Origin: Bacillota bacterium
GTDB lineage: Bacteria; Bacillota; UBA4882; UBA8346
Assembly (NCBI GenBank): GCA_023394955.1
Contig: JAEWZY010000010.1
Location: forward strand, 58,867-122,866
Direction of reading: 5' to 3'
DNA: 64,000 nucleotides
Shown here piece after piece: positions 16,220 through 24,780 of this stretch. The first letter of the stretch is position 1; the number at the start of each line of letters is the position of its first letter. The position numbers were made by a program, and so were the translations under genes. Below the pieces are notes generated by a model. The model had not been told where the DNA came from, did no database searches, and was given only the letters and a program-made list of their open reading frames with translations.

Positions 16220-17533
16220 TCATTTACCGGTCATTAGTTTATGAATCCGGTCATAAAGAGCATCGGCCACTTGTTTCGGAGCCTTCCGGCCACTCCACAT
16301 CAGTTGCAACTCTTCATGAATAATCATTTCAATCTCGGTTCCTTGTTCGACATCCTGCGGCATGTCCATTCCATAATTGATCATGATCTCGCGGACCGGG
16401 CCAACCGATTTAACCTTAGCGGCATACTCCGGATCTTTTAAGACCGATAACATACCGGGATCATTCTTGCCACTCATGGCCATGCCTTTTTGGACTTTTT
16501 CATTGGCGGTGATATACTTAATAAACTCCCAAGCAGCTTCTTTATTTGAACTGTTCTTATCGATCCCCAAACCCCAACCGCTGGAATAAGCGGCCGGTTC
16601 TTCGGAACCTGCTCGATCACAGCGAAGAATATCATAACCAACCTTGCCTACTACTTTGGATTGTTTAGGATCCTCCATTACACCCGCAATCGGGCTATAG
16701 ATTACTGACATTGCCAGCTTGCCTTGGGAAAAGGCCTGCCGGTCGGTGTATTGGTCCCAGGACAAAGGATTCGGGCTGAGACCTTCCTTGACTACGGTAT
16801 TCATGAACTCCAGCACTTCCAGGGTGACCGGTTTTTTCAAGTCTGGACTGGCGTCGTTCTTTTTAGAATTCAATACCCTAGCGCCGCGGGCCTGTAAGAA
16901 ATAGGCCAGCGCCGGAGCGGCATCGGCTGTGCCCATGGCCCGGAAACCGCCGAGTCCATAGACCTCAACCTCACCGTTAGCCGAGCGTTTAGTCAGTTTA
17001 CGGGCGGCATTAAGATATTCCGGCAAAGTTTGGGGAAGTTTGGCGATCCCAGCTTCTTGCAACAGATCGGTCCGATAAAACAGGATGAAAGCTGAAGATG
17101 ATACTGGTAATGAGGTGAGTTTACTTTTACTATCTCTCCGGCCGGCTAAAGCTTTTTCGCCAAAGATCTCATTTGCGTCCAACTTATCTTTTTTCAGGTA
17201 TGAATCCAAGGGATACAAATACTTTTCAATCCGACGGGACCATTTTCCATCAACCGGAATAATATCATAGGTCGGAACTTTAGTAATGAATTGAGTCATC
17301 AATTTCGGTAGCAATGAATTTAATGATTCGGCTTCCGCCTCAATCCGGTATTTACCTTTGTGTAATTCATTAAAAGCCTTTATTTGGTCAGGCAAGGCCT
17401 TGGCAAGGGAACCTGTTGAAGTAATAATCTTAACCACTTTTTCCTTTGGAGCGCCAAAGCTAACCGTCGACGCCATCACCACTACCAGGGCCAATAACAT
17501 TACTAAGACTAAATTCATTTTTCTGGATTTCAT
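16220..17533 (-). CDS. ABC transporter sugar-binding protein (family 1)
   Basis: 437 residues. A signal peptide (KMNLVLVMLLALVVVMASTV) leads to a mature protein of the extracellular solute-binding family 1, as in MalE-type carbohydrate importers. Landmarks are IPVDGKWSRRIEKYLYPLD, AGIAKLPQTLPEYLNAARKL, and YSSGWGLGIDKNSSNKEAAW with EFIKYI. There is no lipobox Cys near the cleavage site. The ATG at 17533 is preferred over one six codons earlier because GAGGAGG lies directly before it. It follows the two permease genes, unlike the more usual order with the binding protein first. Confidence 0.88.
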   Translation of the reverse strand: MKSRKMNLVLVMLLALVVVMASTVSFGAPKEKVVKIITSTGSLAKALPDQIKAFNELHKGKYRIEAEAESLNSLLPKLMTQFITKVPTYDIIPVDGKWSRRIEKYLYPLDSYLKKDKLDANEIFGEKALAGRRDSKSKLTSLPVSSSAFILFYRTDLLQEAGIAKLPQTLPEYLNAARKLTKRSANGEVEVYGLGGFRAMGTADAAPALAYFLQARGARVLNSKKNDASPDLKKPVTLEVLEFMNTVVKEGLSPNPLSWDQYTDRQAFSQGKLAMSVIYSPIAGVMEDPKQSKVVGKVGYDILRCDRAGSEEPAAYSSGWGLGIDKNSSNKEAAWEFIKYITANEKVQKGMAMSGKNDPGMLSVLKDPEYAAKVKSVGPVREIMINYGMDMPQDVEQGTEIEMIIHEELQLMWSGRKAPKQVADALYDRIHKLMTGK

Positions 17534-17628
17534 TTTATTCCTCCTCTTCATTATTGTTTGTACCTCGGATCAAAAAACAAACCGTTTGCTTTTACCTTTA
17601 CACCTCCTTTTCAGATGTGCGAATTTTC

Positions 17629-18468
17629 TCATCCTTTAACAGCGCCCATTGTTAGCCCGCGCGCTAAATATTTTTGGGCGAAGATAATGAAAATAATCGG
17701 AGGTATCAAAGCGATAGTCGCCGCGGCAGTCATTGGACCATATTCAATTCCCTCCGGCGTGAGAAATGAAAGTACTACTTGGGGCATGGTCTTCACATTA
17801 CTGCTGGTTAACATCATTGCCAAGGAAAAATCATTCCAGGCCAAAATGAATGTATAAGCAGCCGATGCCGCGATACCGGGGGTAGTTACCGGAATGATGA
17901 TCTTCCATAACATTCCCAGTCGGGAACAACCGTCCACATGAGCTGCTTCCTCGATCTCCACCGGCACGTCATCAATAAAACCACGCACCATCCAAATAGC
18001 GAATGGTATATTAATGGCTGTATAAGCCATAACCAATCCCAAATGGGTATCGAATAACCCCGCGTTTTGAAAGATTAAAAACAGAGGAATCGAGCTGGCC
18101 AGCGGCGGTAACATCCTGGTAGCCAAGATAATGATACTAATCATGTTTTTGCCTTTAAAACGAAATCTTGACAGAGAATAAGCCCCAAGGGTTGCAAAAA
18201 GCATCGTAACCAATGTTGAAATAAATGCAACTATGAAACTGTTCTTCAAATATATAGTCAAATTAATAACGTTGGTGGTTTCATTGCCCCCAAACAACAT
18301 CCGATATGATTCCAAGGTTGGTTTGAAAAATAATTTCGGTGGTAAGGCCATGGTTTCCATCGGCGATTTTAGTGAGAGCATAAAAATCCATAATACTGGT
18401 AAGATACTGATGATAACCGCTATACTAAGCACAGTGTAAATTGAGGATTTTTTAAAAAATTTTTTCAT
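17629..18468 (-). CDS. Carbohydrate ABC transporter permease (MalG-like)
   Basis: 279 residues with six membrane segments. The cytoplasmic EAA loop reads EEAAHVDGCSRLGMLWKIII (about residues 188-207), which contacts the ATPase. The N-terminus with one membrane span and a periplasmic loop is typical of the MalG/AraQ branch. The gene overlaps the upstream permease by four bases (ATGA). No ATP-binding gene is in the cluster, so a shared MsmX/UgpC-type ATPase encoded elsewhere probably energises it. Confidence 0.9.
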   Translation of the reverse strand: MKKFFKKSSIYTVLSIAVIISILPVLWIFMLSLKSPMETMALPPKLFFKPTLESYRMLFGGNETTNVINLTIYLKNSFIVAFISTLVTMLFATLGAYSLSRFRFKGKNMISIIILATRMLPPLASSIPLFLIFQNAGLFDTHLGLVMAYTAINIPFAIWMVRGFIDDVPVEIEEAAHVDGCSRLGMLWKIIIPVTTPGIAASAAYTFILAWNDFSLAMMLTSSNVKTMPQVVLSFLTPEGIEYGPMTAAATIALIPPIIFIIFAQKYLARGLTMGAVKG

Positions 18469-19394
18469 CTGCTTTCACCTCTGTAGATCTTCAACATTGG
18501 CCAGGCGGTAAAGATTAAGGTGATAAACAGCATCAAATAAGAAACGGTAGCGCCCGTGCCAAAATTCCACAATACCCTAATCTGCTCTTGGAGGTAGACT
18601 CCCAGCACCATCCCTGATTTAAGAGGTCCACTGCTAGCCCAAATGCCGAAAATCGTATCAAATGTCCGTAAAGCAAACATAATCCTAAAAAGCATTACCA
18701 AAACAATTACCGGTTTCAAGCAAGGTAATATGACCGACCACAATATTTGAAAGAAGTTGGCGCCGTCAACTTTGGACGCCTCTAATAACTCATTAGGGAC
18801 GGACTGCAAACCGGCGGACAACATTAATAATACAAAAGGCATATGCGACCACGTCTGAATCATAATGATCAACGGCATCGTTAGCGATGGATCGGAGAGC
18901 CAACCTACGCTTTTAAAGCCCAACCCTGTCAATATCCAGTTGGCGACGCCCATCTCATCTTGTAAGATAATCTTCCATAATAAACCTACTACCGAAGGAG
19001 TTAACATCATCGGAATCATCAACAAGGTCCTAAAAACCGATCTGCCTTTGATGTCTGTATTCAATAACAATGCCAATATAAAGCCGAATAAAAATTGTAA
19101 ACTTACTGTACCGATAGTTAAGATAAATGTTAGCTTAATCGCTTTTAAAAAGTTGGGATCCATTAAAACTTGAAGATAATTGCGCAACCCAATAAAGATT
19201 GGCGATGATTGCATTAATGGGTTCCATTTTTGCATACTGATATAAAACGTCCACAACCAAGGATATAAAATCAACCCAATTAATACCAATGAAGCGGGAG
19301 CCAGCCATAAATATGGCTCATAAGCTTTGGTACCTACTCCGCCTTTTGAGGCGGAGTTGTCAAATGATTGGTTTTTTCTAAGACTAAATTTCAT
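18465..19394 (-). CDS. Carbohydrate ABC transporter permease (MalF-like)
   Basis: 309 residues with about six membrane segments. The EAA loop reads ELLEASKVDGANFFQILWSV. The N-terminal cytoplasmic tail before the first span (residues 1-28) is usual for AraP/UgpA-type permeases. GGAGGAG precedes the ATG. It is the first structural gene after the LacI regulator, with an 18-bp perfect operator-like palindrome about 100 bases upstream. Confidence 0.9.
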   Translation of the reverse strand: MKFSLRKNQSFDNSASKGGVGTKAYEPYLWLAPASLVLIGLILYPWLWTFYISMQKWNPLMQSSPIFIGLRNYLQVLMDPNFLKAIKLTFILTIGTVSLQFLFGFILALLLNTDIKGRSVFRTLLMIPMMLTPSVVGLLWKIILQDEMGVANWILTGLGFKSVGWLSDPSLTMPLIIMIQTWSHMPFVLLMLSAGLQSVPNELLEASKVDGANFFQILWSVILPCLKPVIVLVMLFRIMFALRTFDTIFGIWASSGPLKSGMVLGVYLQEQIRVLWNFGTGATVSYLMLFITLIFTAWPMLKIYRGESR

Positions 19395-19490
19395 TATCCG
19401 CTCTCCTCCAAAAAAGTCTTCCTAGCCGAATCAATGATTTTCAGCATCACCTTCTTTCTTTACAAAATGTTTATATTAAATTATTTATGT

Positions 19491-19508
19491 AACGTTAACT
19501 TTAACGTT
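19491..19508. promoter_or_regulatory. LacI-family operator upstream of the sugar permeases
   Basis: AACGTTAACTTTAACGTT is a perfect palindrome with 8-bp arms and a 2-base centre. It is followed at once by TGCGTAAAC, another LacI-type half site. The 14-mer TTAACTTTAACGTT recurs at 20638-20651 upstream of the regulator. The pairing of sites flanking the regulator points to control of both units. Confidence 0.7.
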
Positions 19509-19596
19509 TGCGTAAACATCAAAAAATTTTAGCTAAATCTTGATGTTAAATTTATCCTATCTCGATCTAGCCGTCAAATTTACTCATCTCAATCTG

Positions 19597-20598
19597 TTAC
19601 GCAGAATCACGGACAACCAACTTAGAGGAGAGGACAATCTCCTCAAACCCATTTTTCGGTGTTTTTGAATTGATCCGTTCAGTCAAAATCTCGACCGACT
19701 TTCGCCCAATTTCGTAAACCGGTTGATGCATTGTAGTTAAAGGAATTTTTAGATAACGGCAGTTATCCAGATCATCATACCCAGTAATTCGAATATCGTC
19801 GGGAATCCTATACCCTCGCTCCAACAAAGCTTCCATTACTCCAATAGCGATTTCATCCCGGCCACAAAGAACGCTATCAAAGTTCACTTCTTTCTCATCA
19901 AGTATTTGCATCATAGTTGAATAGGACTCCTCAAAATTAGACTTTGAAATATTAACCAGTTCATCCCGATACTCAAATCTATTTTCCTCTAGAGCTTCCC
20001 TATATCCCGTCATCCGATCCTGAGACGCGGAAGAAAACACCGGTGAATTAATGAATAAAATATCGCGACACCCTTTTGATACCAAATAATTAAAGATGGT
20101 TTTGATCCCTTCACGATTATTCGTTATCACATAATCAGTCTTAAAATCAGGAAAACGACGGCTTATACTGACAAATGGAATGCCGGATTTTTGTAATAAT
20201 TTTATTCCCTTGTCCGTGAGTTGAGACGGATGAAATATTATTCCGTCAACTGATCTCTGTAACAAATTATTGACCGACCTTAATTCTTGGACCGGATCTA
20301 AGTTGGAGTTACAAATTAAAATATCGTAACCAAGAGCTTTAGCCGTATCATCGATTCCCTTGACTATTTTGCTGAAATAAGGTTTGGTAATATTTTCGAT
20401 GATTACTCCCAAGGTTTTCGTACTCTTAGTTCGCAAACTGCGGGCGACGATATTGGGCACATATCCCATCTGCTTGGCGATTGCTTGAATTTTTTGACGC
20501 GTTTCATCACTGACTCCATCTTTACCACTCAAGGCCCGTGATACGGCAGTAATCGAAAAACCGCCCGCCTCAGCTATGTCTTTAATTGTAACTTCCAT
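19597..20598 (-). CDS. LacI-family transcriptional regulator of the sugar ABC cluster
   Basis: 333 residues. The helix-turn-helix VTIKDIAEAGGFSITAVSRA starts at residue 3, followed by the hinge PNIVARSLRTKST. From about residue 60 a periplasmic-binding-protein-like effector domain follows (LGVIIENITKPYFSKIVKGI). The ATG at 20598 puts the HTH at the right distance; an earlier start would add 12 residues. It most likely represses the permease/binding-protein/FAD genes downstream and itself, relieved by a sugar. The effector is unknown. Confidence 0.9.
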   Translation of the reverse strand: MEVTIKDIAEAGGFSITAVSRALSGKDGVSDETRQKIQAIAKQMGYVPNIVARSLRTKSTKTLGVIIENITKPYFSKIVKGIDDTAKALGYDILICNSNLDPVQELRSVNNLLQRSVDGIIFHPSQLTDKGIKLLQKSGIPFVSISRRFPDFKTDYVITNNREGIKTIFNYLVSKGCRDILFINSPVFSSASQDRMTGYREALEENRFEYRDELVNISKSNFEESYSTMMQILDEKEVNFDSVLCGRDEIAIGVMEALLERGYRIPDDIRITGYDDLDNCRYLKIPLTTMHQPVYEIGRKSVEILTERINSKTPKNGFEEIVLSSKLVVRDSA

Positions 20599-20911
20599 AA
20601 TCACACCATACTTTATTAATAATATATAACGCAAACCTTAACTTTAACGTTTTCGTTGCTAACTAATTCTACGTAAAGAATAATATTCCTTCTTATAAAA
20701 AATTTTTTTATGTGCGAATTTCAGATAACTTTTGGATCTCCTGTAACTATGGGATTGTTTGTTTGAATTGGGAACAATCCCCTCCCCTTATCAAAGGAGT
20801 TTTCGTAATAAATATTGAAATTAATTATAAATCTAAAATATTAAGCTCTAGCTATCTAAGGGTTGCTATTCACGCGCGCCTCTCTATATCTCAATACATA
20901 GGAGGTTTAAC
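20599..20911. other. Divergent intergenic region between LacI and DUF4153 genes
   Basis: No gene seen. It holds the regulator's own operator (20628-20657) and a hairpin with perfect 9-bp arms GGGATTGTT (20751-20759) and AACAATCCC (20773-20781). AGGAGG for the DUF4153 gene lies at its right end. No clear sigma-A promoter pair was identified. Confidence 0.45.
20628..20657. promoter_or_regulatory. LacI-family operator upstream of the regulator gene
   Basis: The stretch from AACGCAAAC to TTTTCGTT includes TTAACTTTAACGTT, identical to 14 bases of the palindrome at 19491-19508. Its place about 30-60 bases before the regulator start suggests autoregulation. Confidence 0.6.
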
Positions 20912-22654
20912 ATGGTTAAAAAAATAATCCTGGCCGGTAGAGATTTGGCCGTCAAACTTTTCACCAGCCTCAAGCGTTTTCCAGAGGCGATTTTGCTAAC
21001 CGCCATCGTGGTCATGATCCAAATTTTCCTGCATCACCTGAACCGCTACGCGGACATTAATACGCTCCGGGATGTTCTGATTAGAACCTCGATGGTTTTA
21101 GCGCTAGGGGTCCCCTTATTATTAAGCCTTAAATTGTTATTCGAACGCTTAACCGCGTTGGGCAATTTGCAAAAAACACTGCTTTATCTGGGAATAATCA
21201 TCGGGTTAGTCCTGTATTATTTCTATTGGCTTCAAAACTTAGACATGGTTCCCTTAAGCAGGTATACTGCATTTACCCTAGGTTTTTACCTGGTATTTTT
21301 GATCATCCCTTATTTCTACAAACGAGAAAATTTCGAACTCTACTGCGTTCAACTCTTAACCAACTTCGCCGTAACTTACTTTTACGCGGTTATTTTATAT
21401 TTAGGCCTCTCGGCCATACTTTTTACCATTAGCAAGCTGTTCGGGGTTCAGCTGGGCCCGGCTTATTTCGATATTTGGCTAATCGTCACCGGAATCTTTG
21501 CCCCCGCTTATTTTCTAGCTGACGTACCCGAATTGAAAAGAGAGTTTCAGAGCGCCGCTTATCCCAAAGTCCTTAAAATACTTTTACTTTATATTGTAGT
21601 TCCGCTGCTTATAGCTTATGGGGCCATCCTTTACGCTTATTTTGCCAAAATCATCATCGCCCGGAGCTGGCCGGAAGGGATCGTCGCCCATCTGGTGCTC
21701 TGGTATTCGTTAATCAGTTGCTTGGTCATTTTCTTTATTTATCCGCTCCGTACTTCAAAGGGCTGGATTGGCCGGTTTTTGCCCCTCTTTCCCAAATTTT
21801 TCTTTCCGTTACTGGCGATGATGTTCGTGTCCATGGGTATCCGGATTCAAAACTACGGCATTACCGAAAACCGTTATTTTGTACTCATCGCCGGTCTTTG
21901 GGTTGCCGGAATATTATTCTACTATCTGTTTTCCAAAAAAGTAAGCAATATTGTCCTCCCAATCTCCCTAGCCTTAGTGGCGATGTTCTCGGTAGCCGGT
22001 CCCTGGAGTTCTTATTCCATCTCCAAGCTGAGTCAAAACCACCGCTTCGCCGCTATCTTAAATAAATATGACATGATTCTTGACAATTCCATCGTTAAAC
22101 CGGAACACCCCTTGCCAAAGGCCGCCAAGGCGGAGATTATTTCGATCCTCAGCTACTTTCAAAGGTTCCACAATTTGAACGAATTGAAATATCTGCCCCA
22201 AGGGTTCCAACTCAGTCAAACCCCAAAAATCTTCGGTTTTAAGGTGGCTAAGGAAGATTTGAATTACCATAAAATCGCATCCTTCTTCCATTACGATTTT
22301 CCTGAAAATCAGCCGGTCAATATCGGAGGCTATGACTATTTCGTCAATATTCCTCATTCCGATATCACTAAGATTACCCGAGAAAAAATTCAAATAACTT
22401 ATGCCATCGAAACCGGTGTTTTCAAAGTTTGGAGACGCGGTGAGGAGATTTACTCCAGAAAAGTTTCGGACCTAATCGCTCCGCGTATTAGTGAAGCAAC
22501 CCAGCCCGAAAAGGCTAGTTTGACTTTTACCGATGAAAACCACCAGTTAAAAGTTTTTTTCGTCTGTAATAACCTCTCCGGTCAAAAAAACCCGGTGACC
22601 GAGGAGATCGAAATCAACTATCTTAACTTTTTCGTTTTTATCAAGTTAAAATAA
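20912..22654 (+). CDS. DUF4153-domain membrane protein
   Basis: 580 residues. Residues 1 to about 370 carry around ten hydrophobic spans. The C-terminal 200 residues are soluble and mixed in composition (from FAAILNKYDMILDNSIVKPE). The profile and phrases such as YFYAVILYLGLSAILFTISK fit DUF4153, found in many Bacillota and of unknown function. AGGAGG precedes the ATG. The amidase gene starts 19 bases after its stop, so the two are probably co-transcribed, hinting at a cell-envelope role. Confidence 0.8.
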   Translation: MVKKIILAGRDLAVKLFTSLKRFPEAILLTAIVVMIQIFLHHLNRYADINTLRDVLIRTSMVLALGVPLLLSLKLLFERLTALGNLQKTLLYLGIIIGLVLYYFYWLQNLDMVPLSRYTAFTLGFYLVFLIIPYFYKRENFELYCVQLLTNFAVTYFYAVILYLGLSAILFTISKLFGVQLGPAYFDIWLIVTGIFAPAYFLADVPELKREFQSAAYPKVLKILLLYIVVPLLIAYGAILYAYFAKIIIARSWPEGIVAHLVLWYSLISCLVIFFIYPLRTSKGWIGRFLPLFPKFFFPLLAMMFVSMGIRIQNYGITENRYFVLIAGLWVAGILFYYLFSKKVSNIVLPISLALVAMFSVAGPWSSYSISKLSQNHRFAAILNKYDMILDNSIVKPEHPLPKAAKAEIISILSYFQRFHNLNELKYLPQGFQLSQTPKIFGFKVAKEDLNYHKIASFFHYDFPENQPVNIGGYDYFVNIPHSDITKITREKIQITYAIETGVFKVWRRGEEIYSRKVSDLIAPRISEATQPEKASLTFTDENHQLKVFFVCNNLSGQKNPVTEEIEINYLNFFVFIKLK

Positions 22655-22673
22655 ATAGATCGAGGCAAAATCC

Positions 22674-24479
22674 ATGAAGCAATTCACTTTAACCCTAATG
22701 TTGGCTACTTTATTCTGCGGCGTTCTATTTGCCGACCCGGTAACGCCAAGCCTTGAGAATCCCATCCGGATAGGGCATCCGAATGAAAAGGCCCGTTTAC
22801 CGGCATTGGAATCTACTTTTGTTTTTGGTTCGGCGCCTCCCGAAGGAAAACTCTTCATTAACGGCGCCCCGGTAGCGATTCATCCGGAAGGCGGTTTTTT
22901 GACTATGGTCAAACTCACTCCCGGTGAATTTAAGATCAACGCCGAATTAGAGTTAAACGGTAATAAGTATCATTTTACCCGGACTATTTTTGTGGCCGAG
23001 CCGGAAAAACCGGTTCCCATTTCTCCGTTGACCATCGAATCTGTCTTCCCCCACCAAGACCAAGAGTTATGGCCTGGAGATTATCTCGAGGTCGTTTGTA
23101 AAGGAAGCCCAGGAAAGAGCGGTTATTTTACGATCAAGGGCATCAAGGGGAAATTCCCGCTGACCGAGACCGATAAAGTTCCCGGCGGCGTCTATCACGG
23201 AGTATACCGCATCGCTAATGACGACCGGCTTCGGGGAGCTAAGATCCAAGTCACTCTCGTTGATGAGAAGCGCCGTAAAACCTCCAGGGAAACAGCAGGT
23301 ACCGTTTCGCTCTTCCCGAAAAATCTCCCGGTGATGGCGGAGGTTATCTCACCTAATACAATCCTTTTAGCCGGACCTGGGTTAACCTTAAACGAAAAAG
23401 CCGGATATCTAATGTTCCCTCCTCTAGGAACAGTATTGCAAATAACCGGAAGCAAGGGTAATGAATACCGGGTCCGGTTAACTAAAACTAAAACCGTCTG
23501 GGTCAATCAAAATCAGGTCAAGCTGCTTCCGGAGGGGAGTCATCCCAATAATATCGTAGCCGGCAATATTTCCATCAATACCGTACCTAATGCTACTCTG
23601 ATTCGCCTTCCGCTGAAGCGCAAAATTCCTTTTCAGATCGAACCGGATGTCGAAGGTAATTTTATTGATATCTCATTCTTCGGCGTTTTTTCCAACACCG
23701 ATTGGATTACCAATGCCGTCGGCGGAAATATCAAACAACTAAAATGGTTCCAGGATGATGAAGAAACATACCGGTTGCGGGTCTTTACCATCCCTAACAG
23801 TTGGTGGAGTTACGACGCCCGTTACGAAGGTAACCAATTCGTTTTTGAGTTAAAGTCGCCACCGCCGATTAGCGCCGCTGGTTCTCCTCTAGCCGGCTTG
23901 ACCATCGCCTTAGATCCCGGCCACTCGGCTGATACCGGAGCGATTGGGCCTACCGGTTACACCGAAAAAGACGCTAATCTCGCCATTGCGGTCAATCTTA
24001 AAGAAAAACTAACGGCCAAAGGGGTCAAAGTCATTATGACCCGCTCAGGAAATGAAAATGTTTCCCTAAACGAAAGGCCCCTGATCGCACAAAGAAACAA
24101 AGCGGATATCCTAATCAGCATCCATAACAATGCCCTTGGTTATGGCCAAAACCCCTTTATCAAACGCGGCTTTGGGGTCTATTATTATACCCCCATGAGT
24201 CTTCCTTTGGCCAAGGAGATTCATAGCGCCTACACTGAGACCTTCGGCGTTGGCAAGGAATTTAATTTGATGGATGACGGCTTATACTACGCCAACCTGG
24301 CCTTGACCCGTTCTCCCCAAATGCCTTCCGTGCTTATTGAGTCGGCCTATATGATCGTCCCCGAGGAAGAAGCCTATCTGAAAAGGGAGAGTTTCCGTTC
24401 GGCCTGCGCCAACGCCATAATTAATGGGATTGAACGTTATGCTCGAACAATGCGGCCTGAAAAACGCCCCGTTAATTAA
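22674..24479 (+). CDS. N-acetylmuramoyl-L-alanine amidase (Amidase_3) with N-terminal surface domains
   Basis: 601 residues. A signal peptide (FTLTLMLATLFCGVLFADPV) indicates export. Residues about 30-230 look like immunoglobulin-like/SH3-type modules. Residues 245-300 form a probable bacterial SH3 domain, and an AMIN-like stretch follows. The C-terminal catalytic domain starts at LTIALDPGHSADTGAIG (first Zn-binding His). It continues with LISIHNNA (second His) and ends in MPSVLIESAYM (catalytic Glu); a Glu in YTEKDANLAIA is the other usual Zn ligand. It cleaves the lactyl-peptide bond of peptidoglycan during growth, division or sporulation. No choline- or SLH-type anchor is seen. Confidence 0.9.
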   Translation: MKQFTLTLMLATLFCGVLFADPVTPSLENPIRIGHPNEKARLPALESTFVFGSAPPEGKLFINGAPVAIHPEGGFLTMVKLTPGEFKINAELELNGNKYHFTRTIFVAEPEKPVPISPLTIESVFPHQDQELWPGDYLEVVCKGSPGKSGYFTIKGIKGKFPLTETDKVPGGVYHGVYRIANDDRLRGAKIQVTLVDEKRRKTSRETAGTVSLFPKNLPVMAEVISPNTILLAGPGLTLNEKAGYLMFPPLGTVLQITGSKGNEYRVRLTKTKTVWVNQNQVKLLPEGSHPNNIVAGNISINTVPNATLIRLPLKRKIPFQIEPDVEGNFIDISFFGVFSNTDWITNAVGGNIKQLKWFQDDEETYRLRVFTIPNSWWSYDARYEGNQFVFELKSPPPISAAGSPLAGLTIALDPGHSADTGAIGPTGYTEKDANLAIAVNLKEKLTAKGVKVIMTRSGNENVSLNERPLIAQRNKADILISIHNNALGYGQNPFIKRGFGVYYYTPMSLPLAKEIHSAYTETFGVGKEFNLMDDGLYYANLALTRSPQMPSVLIESAYMIVPEEEAYLKRESFRSACANAIINGIERYARTMRPEKRPVN

Positions 24480-24514
24480 ATTTCAGAGAATATGAAGTTT
24501 AATTAACAGTTTAA

Positions 24515-24573
24515 CACAGAGACGCGGAGGCCACTAAGGGAAGATTGTCAATTAACCTCTCTGAATCTCTGTG
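24515..24573. repeat. Inverted repeat of the CACAGAGACGCGGAGG type
   Basis: The left arm CACAGAGACGCGGAGGCCAC pairs imperfectly with the right arm ending CTCTGTGG, with about 25 bases between. It is related to the element at 13104-13186. Non-coding. Confidence 0.6.
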
Positions 24574-24654
24574 GCTCCATGACAAATATAAATTAAAAAC
24601 TTTTGTCATTAAAACATAAAGATCAATTTAAATAGTTAATAACAAAGCCAAATA

Positions 24655-24688
24655 AAAAACGCCGAGAGTAAATACTTCCGGCGTTTTT
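24655..24688. terminator. Bidirectional terminator between amidase and LysM genes
   Basis: Arms AACGCCG (24658-24664) and CGGCGTT (24679-24685) have an A run on the left and a T run on the right. It serves the DUF4153-amidase unit on the plus strand and the LysM gene on the minus strand. Confidence 0.8.
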
Positions 24689-24780
24689 ATTCAGTTCCGA
24701 AGCCAGGCAATCGAAGAGGAAAATAGGCTGCCAAGGCTAGCTCCATCACTCATGCCTCGCGCCTCACATCTCTTGCCTTA

